From contig CAZONI010000096.1 of NCBI GenBank assembly GCA_964581175.1, positions 1 through 12,586 of the forward strand: 12,586 nt of DNA, written 5' to 3'. Made by a program: the position numbers and the translations under genes. Numbering within the stretch: position 1 is the first letter of the stretch; each line of letters starts with the position of its first letter. A model generated the notes under the pieces. The model worked only from the letters and a program-made list of their open reading frames with translations. It searched no databases and had not been told where the DNA came from. Below, piece after piece: positions 6,639-12,586 of the stretch. The stretch is from B46-G9 sp964581175. GTDB lineage: Bacteria; Desulfobacterota; DSM-4660; Desulfatiglandales; Desulfatiglandaceae.

Positions 6639-7156
6639 GATGCACCTCTCAGCCCGGAAATGGTCTGATACGCGTGATAGAGTTTGCTGGCCTTTAATAG
6701 TTTCATGACACGGGTTTTTTCAATCCAGGCAAGTACGTGGTCCCGATACCTGCGTATCCCGATATTGGATACAATATACAGAGGGATAAAGAGCACAATG
6801 CTGAAAAACAGACTTCCCATGACGACGGAATTGTAAAATTTTTCCAACCGGAATATGGTTGTGTTGTAAAGGGATGTCCAGAGGCCCTGTAGTGCCGCGG
6901 AGGTCAGAATCCAGAGGCCTAGGCGGTCGAAAAGGGGATCCAGCAGATAGGCAACGCCGGAAAAGAAGGCCCATCCGAGGATGAACGCCGAGAGATTTGC
7001 CCGCAGAATAAGCACCAGGAAGAGAACGAGGATATTATGCAGGCTGTAGAAGGGTGTGAGACCCAGGACCATGGCGAGGCAGAACGCAAGGCTTATCTGG
7101 GAGGGATCGCTTTCCGAGTTCAGGACTTTCAGTAACTTTGCAACGAGTCGAAGCAT
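6635..7156 (-). CDS. TIGR03546-type multi-spanning membrane protein (DUF2062-like)
   Basis: A 173-residue hydrophobic protein. After a short amphipathic start it has apparent membrane segments at about 20-35, 39-55, 57-75 and 105-132, including LGLTPFYSLHNILVLFLVL. The C-terminal part is basic and cytosol-like. It resembles family TIGR03546, which usually neighbours TIGR03545, as it does here with a 4-base stop/start overlap that implies translational coupling. The function is unknown; the pair may build an inner-membrane complex reaching into the periplasm. I chose the ATG at 7156 because AGGAGG (7163-7168) lies 6 bases upstream. The longer reading from a TTG at 7171 would put this ribosome site inside the coding sequence. 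It is the first gene of the operon ending in pckA. Confidence 0.8.
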   Translation of the reverse strand: MLRLVAKLLKVLNSESDPSQISLAFCLAMVLGLTPFYSLHNILVLFLVLILRANLSAFILGWAFFSGVAYLLDPLFDRLGLWILTSAALQGLWTSLYNTTIFRLEKFYNSVVMGSLFFSIVLFIPLYIVSNIGIRRYRDHVLAWIEKTRVMKLLKASKLYHAYQTISGLRGAS

Positions 7157-7162
7157 GAGAGG

Positions 7163-7168
7163 CCTCCT
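7163..7168 (-). promoter_or_regulatory. Ribosome binding site deciding the start at 7156
   Basis: A perfect AGGAGG on the minus strand, 6 bases before the ATG at 7156. It rules out the upstream in-frame TTG at 7171. Confidence 0.8.
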
Positions 7169-7309
7169 CAATCAGAGGTTACGAGGAAAGAAGAGAAAGT
7201 CGGCTTCGGAACAGGGCCAACTTCTAAGTGAGTCTCCTCCCGCAGAGCGGGCGCCTTCCAGACCCCTGATCGGTAAAACCTATCCGGGACCTCCACTAGA
7301 GCTGGAAAG

Positions 7310-7319
7310 TTTAGCTAAA
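7310..7319. repeat. Palindrome TTTAGCTAAA near the minus-strand transcription start
   Basis: A perfect 10-bp palindrome. It lies just downstream of the minus -10 candidate (7323-7328), where a bound protein would hinder transcription of the TIGR03546/TIGR03545/pckA operon. It could be an operator or chance in AT-rich DNA. Confidence 0.3.
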
Positions 7320-7322
7320 TCT

Positions 7323-7352
7323 AAAATACACCAGACGAAGAAGAAAGGTCAA
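7323..7352 (-). promoter_or_regulatory. Promoter candidate for the TIGR03546-TIGR03545-pckA operon
   Basis: On the minus strand, TTGACC (7347-7352) is followed by 18 bases and TATTTT (7323-7328). The match is moderate. The transcript would carry a leader of roughly 160 bases before the ATG at 7156, which contains a small CCCGC/GCGGG hairpin at 7239-7251. Confidence 0.4.
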
Positions 7353-7394
7353 CAGATAACAGACATAACTTGATTTGATAGCAACGAATATTGT

Positions 7395-7423
7395 TTGACA
7401 AAACCAAACTAAGAGGTTATGCT
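7395..7423 (+). promoter_or_regulatory. Promoter candidate for the XRE-cupin gene, with probable autoregulatory operator
   Basis: Consensus TTGACA (7395-7400), 17 bases, then TATGCT (7418-7423). The inverted repeat GTTTG-N7-CAAAC (7393-7409) overlaps the -35, a typical place for an XRE-family repressor to control its own gene. Transcription should begin near 7430, downstream of the ATG at 7419, so that ATG cannot be the start. Confidence 0.6.
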
Positions 7424-7436
7424 CTTCTCGTTCCGG

Positions 7437-7442
7437 AAGGAG
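7437..7442 (+). promoter_or_regulatory. Ribosome binding site deciding the start at 7449
   Basis: AAGGAG, 6 bases before the ATG at 7449. The alternative ATG at 7419 has GAGG only two bases away and overlaps the -10 hexamer. Confidence 0.75.
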
Positions 7443-7448
7443 AAATGT

Positions 7449-8051
7449 ATGGCGGAAAGGGATATCTCGGTAGAACTCAAGGCACTGAATCTGGGAAAAC
7501 AGATCAGGGGAATTCGCCTGAAAAGGGGACTCACTCTCCAAAATATTTCGGACCGCACCGGACTTTCCAAACCTCTCCTATCTCAGATCGAAAACGACGT
7601 TACCCTTCCGCCGATAGCAACACTTCTCAAGATCTCAAAAGCACTGGAGAAGCACATCGGGGATTTTTTCCAGGCGACTGTGCCCGATCAAAAGCGCATC
7701 GCCGTGGTCCGGCAGGAGGAACGAAAAGAGACCATGCGAAGGCTCCACAAAGAGGCGGAAAGGATCGGCTACCGGTATGAATCCCTGGCCTACCCCATGA
7801 GCGATAAGCGGATGGAGCCGTTTATCGTGGAAATTGAACCGCAAGAGGAGAAAAATACGCCTGTCTATCAGCATGCGGGAGAAGAATTTCTCTTCGTCCT
7901 GGAGGGGGAGATGGAGTTCAGAGGTGATGATCAGGTCATCGTCCTCCGCGCCGGGGACAGCCTGTATTTTCATTCCAAGATACCCCACGCGCTGAGGGGA
8001 CTCAAAGGAGAAAAAGTGAAGGTCCTGGCGGTGATCTACGCACCGGAATAG
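7449..8051 (+). CDS. XRE-family transcriptional regulator with C-terminal cupin domain
   Basis: A 200-residue cytoplasmic DNA-binding protein. Residues about 15-70 form a Cro/CI-type helix-turn-helix (GKQIRGIRLKRGLTLQNIS, then a recognition helix around LSKPLLSQIEN at 39-49). Residues about 125-198 are a cupin barrel with H142, E145/E146 and H180 in metal- or ligand-binding positions (HAGEEFLFVLEGEMEF, then PH near 180). The HTH-cupin architecture is shared with regulators such as PuuR and senses small metabolites. It is likely autoregulated through GTTTG-N7-CAAAC at its promoter. It lies 94 bases upstream of the 2-oxoacid oxidoreductase genes on the same strand and divergent to the pckA operon, so either or both are plausible targets. 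The effector cannot be told from sequence; a 2-oxoacid or acyl-CoA would be logical. Confidence 0.9.
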   Translation: MAERDISVELKALNLGKQIRGIRLKRGLTLQNISDRTGLSKPLLSQIENDVTLPPIATLLKISKALEKHIGDFFQATVPDQKRIAVVRQEERKETMRRLHKEAERIGYRYESLAYPMSDKRMEPFIVEIEPQEEKNTPVYQHAGEEFLFVLEGEMEFRGDDQVIVLRAGDSLYFHSKIPHALRGLKGEKVKVLAVIYAPE

Positions 8052-8145
8052 CGGAAACCCGGGCGGAGAATCCAGGAGTCGGAATTCAGAATCCAGCATG
8101 AAGGTTTTGCCTATTGCTCAACCCGTCATATAAAAAGGACAGGCT

Positions 8146-8706
8146 ATGGAGGAAATACGATTCCACGGAAGAGGGGGGCAGGGAGCGGTCATCGGTTCGG
8201 AGGTCCTGGCACACGCGTTTTTTATCGAAGGCGTCTATGTGCAGGCATTTCCTGCATTCGGTGTCGAACGGCGCGGCGCTCCGGTGCTGGCATTCTGCCG
8301 GGTCGACAGGACGCCCATCCACCTGCGCAGCCAGATTTATGAGCCCGACCATGTGATCGTCCTCGATTCATCGCTCCTGGAAAGCGTGGATGTGACCCAG
8401 GGTTTGAAACAGGGTGGAACTGTGCTCATCAACGGGAAACGGGGCCTTCTGCACTACCGTGAGTTGGTCGGAGGGCAGCATAGCGTCAGCGTGGTTGATG
8501 CCGGATCCATTGCGGTTGAGCACCGGCTGGGCTCTGCAGTCAATCCCATTGTCAATACGGCCATACTTGGGGCCTTTTCAAGGGTGACGGGTCTGGTGGG
8601 CATTGAGGCCGTGGCGCAGGCAATTGAGGAGTATGTACCCGTGAAAAAGAGAGAGAACGTGGAAGCGGCCCGGGATGCGTATGAAGAAGTGATCATGAAC
8701 GTGTGA
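8146..8706 (+). CDS. 2-oxoacid:acceptor oxidoreductase, gamma subunit
   Basis: A 186-residue protein of the pyruvate/ketoisovalerate oxidoreductase catalytic (gamma) family. It starts with the characteristic FHGRGGQGAV loop (residues 6-15) that helps bind CoA/TPP-side ligands in the assembled enzyme. AFGVERRGAP at 37-46 and NPIVNTAILGAF in the C-terminal half are family features. It opens a set with a flavoprotein/ferredoxin subunit, an alpha subunit and a beta subunit, which together would convert a 2-oxoacid plus CoA to an acyl-CoA and CO2, or run in reverse. The ATG has AAGGA 6-7 bases upstream. The next gene starts 25 bases after its stop. The substrate cannot be fixed from this subunit; pyruvate, branched-chain oxoacids and phenylglyoxylate are all possible. 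Confidence 0.92.
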   Translation: MEEIRFHGRGGQGAVIGSEVLAHAFFIEGVYVQAFPAFGVERRGAPVLAFCRVDRTPIHLRSQIYEPDHVIVLDSSLLESVDVTQGLKQGGTVLINGKRGLLHYRELVGGQHSVSVVDAGSIAVEHRLGSAVNPIVNTAILGAFSRVTGLVGIEAVAQAIEEYVPVKKRENVEAARDAYEEVIMNV

Positions 8707-8731
8707 AGCGGTGGGTGGAGGTTTTGAGGCC

Positions 8732-10546
8732 ATGAATATTGATGAACGGAGGAAGAGGGCGCGTCTCTACGATTTTAAGACCTGGCGTGATTTTCCGCCC
8801 ATGAACGTATCCATGGGCAACATGCTTCACAACAGGACGGGCAGCTGGCGTTTTATCAGGCCTGTCTACGAAGACAAGATACCGGCATGCCAGAACAGCT
8901 GTCCGGCGGGCAACGATATCGAGGCCTGGATCAAACTCGTCCAGAGGGGCGAACATGAAAAAGCCTACTGGCATCTGAAGCGTGAGGAACCCTTTCCCGC
9001 GATCCTTGGCCGGGTCTGTTTCAGGTTTTGTGAGGGAAGCTGCAATCGCGTGCAGTTGGACGAGGGCATAAGCATCCGGGAACTTGAACGTTTCGTGGGG
9101 GACCTGGTCCCCTCTTCTACGCCCCATCCGGAACTGCATCCCTTCAACGGGAAAAGCCTGTGCGTCGTCGGCTCCGGTCCCGCAGGAATGTCCGCAGCCT
9201 ATTTTGCCAGGATCCTGGGGTTTCAGGTGACTGTTTTTGAACGCCTTCCGGAGTTCGGTGGGATGCTGCGCGTAGGAATTCCGGCCTATCGGTTGAGGAG
9301 GGATATTGTAGAACAGGAATTTGAAGGGCTCAGGAGCATGGGTATTGACCTGAAGCCCAATACAGCCGTCGGGAAAGATATCTCCCTCGGGGAATGCCTG
9401 GAACGTTTTGATTATCTTTTCCTGGCCCCGGGAGTGCATGGAAGCAGGAAACTCGGTATTCCCGGTGAAGAGGAGAATCCGAACATGATGAGCGGCCTCA
9501 ATCTCCTCAGGGCCATTGCACTGGGAGAAAAGGTGCATTTGGGCGAGCAGGTGATCGTTGTGGGTGGAGGAGATACGGCCATTGACGCAGCCAGGTCGGC
9601 GGTTCGTCTCGGTTCCCATGTGACGGTGCTGTACCGGCGAACAGAAGCCGAGATGCCAGCGCATCCGGACGAGATCGCCGAGGCCCGGGAAGAAGGGATC
9701 AATTTCCGATTTCTTGCGGCACCGGATCGTATTGAAACGCGCGGCAAGAACAGTGTCCAGAAGCTCGTATGCTGCGAGATGGAATTGGGCAGGCCCGATG
9801 AAAGCGGGCGGAGGCGACCCGTCAGGAAGGAAGGTGCGGCCTTCGATCTCGAGGCTGAAACCATCGTAACGGCCATAGGGGAAACAGCCGCATTTGAGCC
9901 GATGGCGAGGACCCTGGAGGAAACCGGAGGTGCTCTGGAAGTTGACGAAGAACTGTGCGTCAAGTCCCGGCAAGAGGGAAGAGGAAGGGTCTTTGCCGGC
10001 GGGGATATCGTCGACGGCCCGCACACGGTAGTGCATGCTGTGGCTGCCGGGAAGCGGGCGGCGGTCGCCATTGACTGTCACCGGAAAGGCGTGGAGTCTT
10101 CGGAAGTCCTCAAGAAAATCTCCGTAGGCGACGGGGTAGGACTAAGTTTCTCAGCCTACATGGGGTGGCAACCGCTCAACCCGGTCCCCGGAAACCTGAA
10201 AACGGTGGTGCGGTCGGAGCACATTGTCTATGACTATTTTCAGAAGGCCCCACGTATCAGAAATAGCCCCTTACCGGCCGTACAAAGAAAGGCATCTTTC
10301 GATCCATACGTCGAAACCTTTAGCGAGGAGCAGGCGTTGGGAGAGGCCGGAAGGTGCATGCATTGCGGCCGATGTACCGAGTGTGACAATTGTCTTGTGC
10401 TGTGTCCGGATGTCTCCGTGCTGGTGAAAGGCCAGGGGGAATTCGGGTATGTCTTTGATTACAATTACTGCAAAGGCTGCAGCATCTGCTTCACGGAATG
10501 TCCCAGGCACGCTATCACTATGGCAGATGAAGAAATCGCTGTGTAG
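8732..10546 (+). CDS. GltD-like NAD(P)H flavoprotein fused to a PorD-type ferredoxin subunit
   Basis: A 604-residue electron-transfer subunit. The N-terminal cysteine region (C53, C57, C96, C100, C104) is the GltD/DPYD-type iron-sulfur domain. Next is the FAD dinucleotide fold VVGSGPAGMSAAY (145-157) and a second nucleotide fold VVGGGDTAIDAA (276-287), with YRR at 301-303 as in NADPH-binding GltD relatives. AGGDIVDGP (422-430) is the second FAD contact. The C-terminal 65 residues are a 2x[4Fe-4S] ferredoxin: C548-x2-C551-x2-C554-x3-C558 and C580-x2-C583-x2-C586-x3-C590, with an extra C542-x2-C545. It replaces the separate PorD delta subunit and should link the 2-oxoacid oxidoreductase to NAD(P)H. 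Phenylglyoxylate:NAD+ oxidoreductase has the flavoprotein and ferredoxin as separate subunits (PadH, PadF). I start it at ATG 8732 (GGAGG 10 bases upstream), not the GTG at 8711. Confidence 0.9.
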   Translation: MNIDERRKRARLYDFKTWRDFPPMNVSMGNMLHNRTGSWRFIRPVYEDKIPACQNSCPAGNDIEAWIKLVQRGEHEKAYWHLKREEPFPAILGRVCFRFCEGSCNRVQLDEGISIRELERFVGDLVPSSTPHPELHPFNGKSLCVVGSGPAGMSAAYFARILGFQVTVFERLPEFGGMLRVGIPAYRLRRDIVEQEFEGLRSMGIDLKPNTAVGKDISLGECLERFDYLFLAPGVHGSRKLGIPGEEENPNMMSGLNLLRAIALGEKVHLGEQVIVVGGGDTAIDAARSAVRLGSHVTVLYRRTEAEMPAHPDEIAEAREEGINFRFLAAPDRIETRGKNSVQKLVCCEMELGRPDESGRRRPVRKEGAAFDLEAETIVTAIGETAAFEPMARTLEETGGALEVDEELCVKSRQEGRGRVFAGGDIVDGPHTVVHAVAAGKRAAVAIDCHRKGVESSEVLKKISVGDGVGLSFSAYMGWQPLNPVPGNLKTVVRSEHIVYDYFQKAPRIRNSPLPAVQRKASFDPYVETFSEEQALGEAGRCMHCGRCTECDNCLVLCPDVSVLVKGQGEFGYVFDYNYCKGCSICFTECPRHAITMADEEIAV

Positions 10547-10550
10547 GAGG
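10545..10550 (+). promoter_or_regulatory. Ribosome binding site supporting a TTG start
   Basis: AGGAGG shares its first two bases with the TAG stop of the previous gene and lies 5 bases before TTG 10556. The protein from this TTG has the family's normal N terminus. Confidence 0.8.
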
Positions 10551-10555
10551 TTCGA

Positions 10556-11710
10556 TTGAAGCAGGTAATCAAGGGGAATATCGCCGTGTCTCACGGCGTG
10601 CGATTGAGCCGGGTCAAGGTGATCTCCGCCTATCCCATTACCCCGCAGACCAGTATCGTGGAAGATCTCTCTGAAATGTGCGCCACCGGGAGGCTGGACG
10701 CACAGTTCATCAAGGTGGAGAGTGAACATTCTGCCATGGCGGCTGTCGTGGGTTCGGAAACTGCTGGTGTGCGGTCCTTTACGGCCACGAGCAGCCAGGG
10801 GTTGCTGCTTATGCACGAAATGCTTCACTGGGCGGCAGGCTCGAGACTCCCCATTGTCCTGACAAACGTGAATCGCTCAGTGGGCCCCGGCTGGAACATC
10901 TGGGCCGACCAGACCGATTCGGTCTCCCAGCGGGATACGGGCTGGATCCAGATCTATTGTGAATCCAACCAGGAAGTGCTGGACAGCGTTATCATGGGGT
11001 ACCGGCTCGCCGAGGAGGTTTCACTGCCGGTCATGGTTACCTATGACGCGTTTTTTCTGAGTCACACCTCGGAGGTGGTTGATATTCCGGAAATTGAAGA
11101 GGTCGACGCGTTTCTGCCGGCCTTTGAGCCCAGGTATCGGCTGGATGTAAATGATCCGAGGATGTTTGGAGGCATGATAGGTCCCGACTATTTTTACGAA
11201 GAACGATTCGTCATGCACAAGGACAGTATGGAAGCCGTGAATGTCTATCCGAGGATATGTGAGGCATTTGAACAGGCCTTCGGGAGGCAGTACGATGTGT
11301 GTGAAACCTATCGCACAGAAGATGCGGACCTGATTCTCGTCACGGCAGGGACCATCACTTCGGTGAGCCGGATCGCTGTGGACGACGCAAGAAAGGCGGG
11401 GAAAAAGGTTGGTTTGATGAAAATCAGGATGTTCCGCCCCGTGCCCCTTGACCGCTGGCGCGAGTCTCTCGGGAATGCTTTGCGGGTAGTGGTCGTTGAT
11501 CGAAACATCAGTGCAGGCCTTGGAGGGGTGTTCGCCAGTGAGGTGAAAAGCGCGCTTTTTTCGCTCGAAAAGCGGCCGTCCGTTTACTCCGTTATCGCCG
11601 GCCTGGGCGGCAGGGACGTCACGCCCCAGGACATGAGCGGCATTATTGAGCATGTGCTGGCCGCTGACGGCCCCGGAGAAAGACCCGTTTTCTGGGGTCT
11701 CAAAGAGTAG
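10556..11710 (+). CDS. 2-oxoacid:acceptor oxidoreductase, alpha subunit (PorA-type)
   Basis: A 384-residue protein, the normal length for a stand-alone PorA-type alpha subunit. Family marks are AYPITPQTSIVE (25-36) near the N terminus, VESEHSAMAAVVG (54-66), the TATSSQG loop (77-82 region) and the block NRSVGPGWNIWADQTDS (106-122). The C-terminal transketolase-like domain follows, with VTAGTITS around residues 262-269 and RMFRPVP around 298-304. It binds the 2-oxoacid and, with the beta subunit, forms the TPP active site. It begins at TTG with a strong ribosome site overlapping the previous stop (9-base gap), so it is tightly coupled to the flavoprotein gene. The beta gene follows after 9 bases. 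Subunit order and sequence type fit pyruvate, branched-chain or phenylglyoxylate oxidoreductases better than a typical two-subunit 2-oxoglutarate enzyme. Confidence 0.93.
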   Translation: MKQVIKGNIAVSHGVRLSRVKVISAYPITPQTSIVEDLSEMCATGRLDAQFIKVESEHSAMAAVVGSETAGVRSFTATSSQGLLLMHEMLHWAAGSRLPIVLTNVNRSVGPGWNIWADQTDSVSQRDTGWIQIYCESNQEVLDSVIMGYRLAEEVSLPVMVTYDAFFLSHTSEVVDIPEIEEVDAFLPAFEPRYRLDVNDPRMFGGMIGPDYFYEERFVMHKDSMEAVNVYPRICEAFEQAFGRQYDVCETYRTEDADLILVTAGTITSVSRIAVDDARKAGKKVGLMKIRMFRPVPLDRWRESLGNALRVVVVDRNISAGLGGVFASEVKSALFSLEKRPSVYSVIAGLGGRDVTPQDMSGIIEHVLAADGPGERPVFWGLKE

Positions 11711-11719
11711 GGGTGAGTT

Positions 11720-12586
11720 ATGCAGAAGACATTTGATATTCCGCGCGAGAAGATGACGAACGAAGAGCTGCTCCAGCCGGGGATGCTTTCCTGCCAGGGA
11801 TGCGGTGCAGCCCTTTCTATGAAGCTGGCCCTGAAAGGTCTGGGAGAGAGGACCATGATCGTGATCCCGGCCAGTTGCTGGGGCATCATCATCGGGACAT
11901 ATCCGTATTCGACTCTCCAGGTTCCGGTGATACACGTACCCTTTGAAACGGCGGCCGTTGTGGCATCCGGGATCAGGGCGGCCTTGGATGTGCGCGGCGA
12001 GGCGGATATAACGGTGATGGCATGGGCGGGAGACGGCGGCACATATGATATCGGCCTGCAGTCCCTATCAGGGGCGGCGGAGCGGAACGATGATATTCTG
12101 TATGTCTGTTATGATAATGAAGCGTACATGAATACCGGAATCCAGCGGTCAAGCGCCACTCCCCCCGGCGCGTGGACAAGCACCACGCCTGCGGGGGCGC
12201 TCAAGGAGGAGCCGAAAAAGGACATGGAAATGATCATGCTCGCCCACGGAGTCCCGTACGTGGCTTCGGCATCCGTGGCGTATCCTGATGACCTGGTGAG
12301 GAAGTTCGAAAAGGCCAGGAATATAAAAGGGACCAGATTTATTCATCTCCTTTCTTCCTGTCCCCCGGGATGGAGGATCGACTCGGCCGTATCGGTTAAA
12401 GTGACCCGCATGGCAACCCAGTCCTGCGTTTTTCCGATATATGAAATAGAGAAGGGAAAGTATACCGTCAATGTCCTTCCTGAAGAGAGACTTCCGGTGG
12501 AGGACTACCTCCAGGCCCAGGGCCGGTTCCGGGAGATGGGCAAAGAAATGATCCGCGCGGTGCGGGAACAGGTTGATCAGCGGTGG
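11720..12586 (+). CDS. 2-oxoacid:acceptor oxidoreductase, beta subunit (TPP-binding), 3' end missing
   Basis: 289 codons are visible without a stop; the gene runs off the right edge and is probably nearly complete, as beta subunits are usually about 290-320 residues. The TPP/Mg motif is GDGGTYDIG (104-112) with the following YDNEAYMNTG (131-140), and QRSSATPPGA (142-151) is typical of PorB. C25, C28, C53 and C236 are placed as ligands of the proximal [4Fe-4S] cluster. The start ATG follows AGGGG, which overlaps the TAG of the alpha gene. This is the POR/PadI-type beta subunit, not the shorter 2-oxoglutarate type. I translated it directly from the sequence because the frame has no stop in the window. 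Confidence 0.92.
   Translation, partial: MQKTFDIPREKMTNEELLQPGMLSCQGCGAALSMKLALKGLGERTMIVIPASCWGIIIGTYPYSTLQVPVIHVPFETAAVVASGIRAALDVRGEADITVMAWAGDGGTYDIGLQSLSGAAERNDDILYVCYDNEAYMNTGIQRSSATPPGAWTSTTPAGALKEEPKKDMEMIMLAHGVPYVASASVAYPDDLVRKFEKARNIKGTRFIHLLSSCPPGWRIDSAVSVKVTRMATQSCVFPIYEIEKGKYTVNVLPEERLPVEDYLQAQGRFREMGKEMIRAVREQVDQRW

Noticed and set aside
8107..8134. TTGCCT-N16-TATAAA as a promoter for the 2-oxoacid oxidoreductase genes
   Set aside because: Transcription would start near 8141, downstream of the ribosome site at 8135-8139, leaving no usable leader. Read-through from the regulator promoter is simpler.
8693..10081. 462-residue minus-strand ORF opposite the flavoprotein gene
   Set aside because: It lies fully antisense to a gene with clear FAD, NAD(P) and Fe-S motifs. 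Its translation shows no family features, so it is a codon-bias shadow.
1..12586. CRISPR arrays, insertion sequences, tRNA or rRNA genes, prophage or attachment sites
   Set aside because: I saw no regularly spaced repeats, transposase motifs, terminal inverted repeats or RNA gene signatures on either strand.

Overview
The window looks like chromosomal DNA from a strictly anaerobic, Gram-negative bacterium of the Desulfobacterota (sulfate-reducing or syntrophic, Desulfococcus/Syntrophus-like). Three things point that way: a glutaryl-CoA dehydrogenase with the non-decarboxylating active-site signature, a heterodisulfide-reductase-like iron-sulfur protein, and a ferredoxin-type 2-oxoacid oxidoreductase. 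One gene is read through an in-frame UGA, so the host should make selenoproteins. The assignment rests on protein families and was not checked by a search.

Layout. (1) 1-1268, minus strand: glutaryl-CoA dehydrogenase, followed after 61 bases by the first 14 codons of what looks like glutaconyl-CoA decarboxylase alpha subunit (GcdA), cut by the left edge. (2) 1269-1736: a 468-base divergent control region with promoter-like sequences facing both ways, three exact copies of GCAACCGGA and two palindromes. (3) 1737-3035, plus strand: an HdrC/HdrB-fused (HdrD/DsrK-like) protein. Its reading frame is interrupted only by a TGA at 2427-2429, followed by a good bacterial SECIS hairpin, so it is best read as one 432-residue selenoprotein. 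A naive annotation would split it into two ORFs. (4) 3141-3182: a strong terminator that can serve both converging units. (5) 3224-7156, minus strand: a three-gene operon of a TIGR03546-type membrane protein, a TIGR03545-type membrane-anchored protein, and ATP-dependent PEP carboxykinase. (6) 7157-7448: a second divergent control region. (7) 7449 to the right edge, plus strand: an XRE-cupin regulator, then a 2-oxoacid oxidoreductase set of gamma subunit, a fused GltD-like flavoprotein/PorD ferredoxin subunit, alpha subunit, and beta subunit cut by the right edge.

How they may work together. Glutaryl-CoA (from aromatic compounds, lysine/tryptophan or dicarboxylates) would be oxidised to glutaconyl-CoA without loss of CO2, then decarboxylated by a membrane Na+ pump whose alpha subunit starts at the left edge. 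The divergent Sec-containing HdrD-like protein is a candidate redox partner in this or a related acyl-CoA pathway; that link is inferred only from neighbourhood and shared DNA motifs. PEP carboxykinase and the 2-oxoacid oxidoreductase would connect acetyl-CoA or another acyl-CoA with 2-oxoacids and gluconeogenesis. The flavoprotein fusion suggests that the oxidoreductase exchanges electrons with NAD(P)H. Its gene content also resembles phenylglyoxylate:NAD+ oxidoreductase, which would fit an aromatic degrader.

The main discovery candidate is the selenocysteine HdrD-like protein: the Sec sits where DsrK/HdrD-type proteins carry the Cys of a PECGHA-like motif, in an otherwise degenerate first CCG domain.
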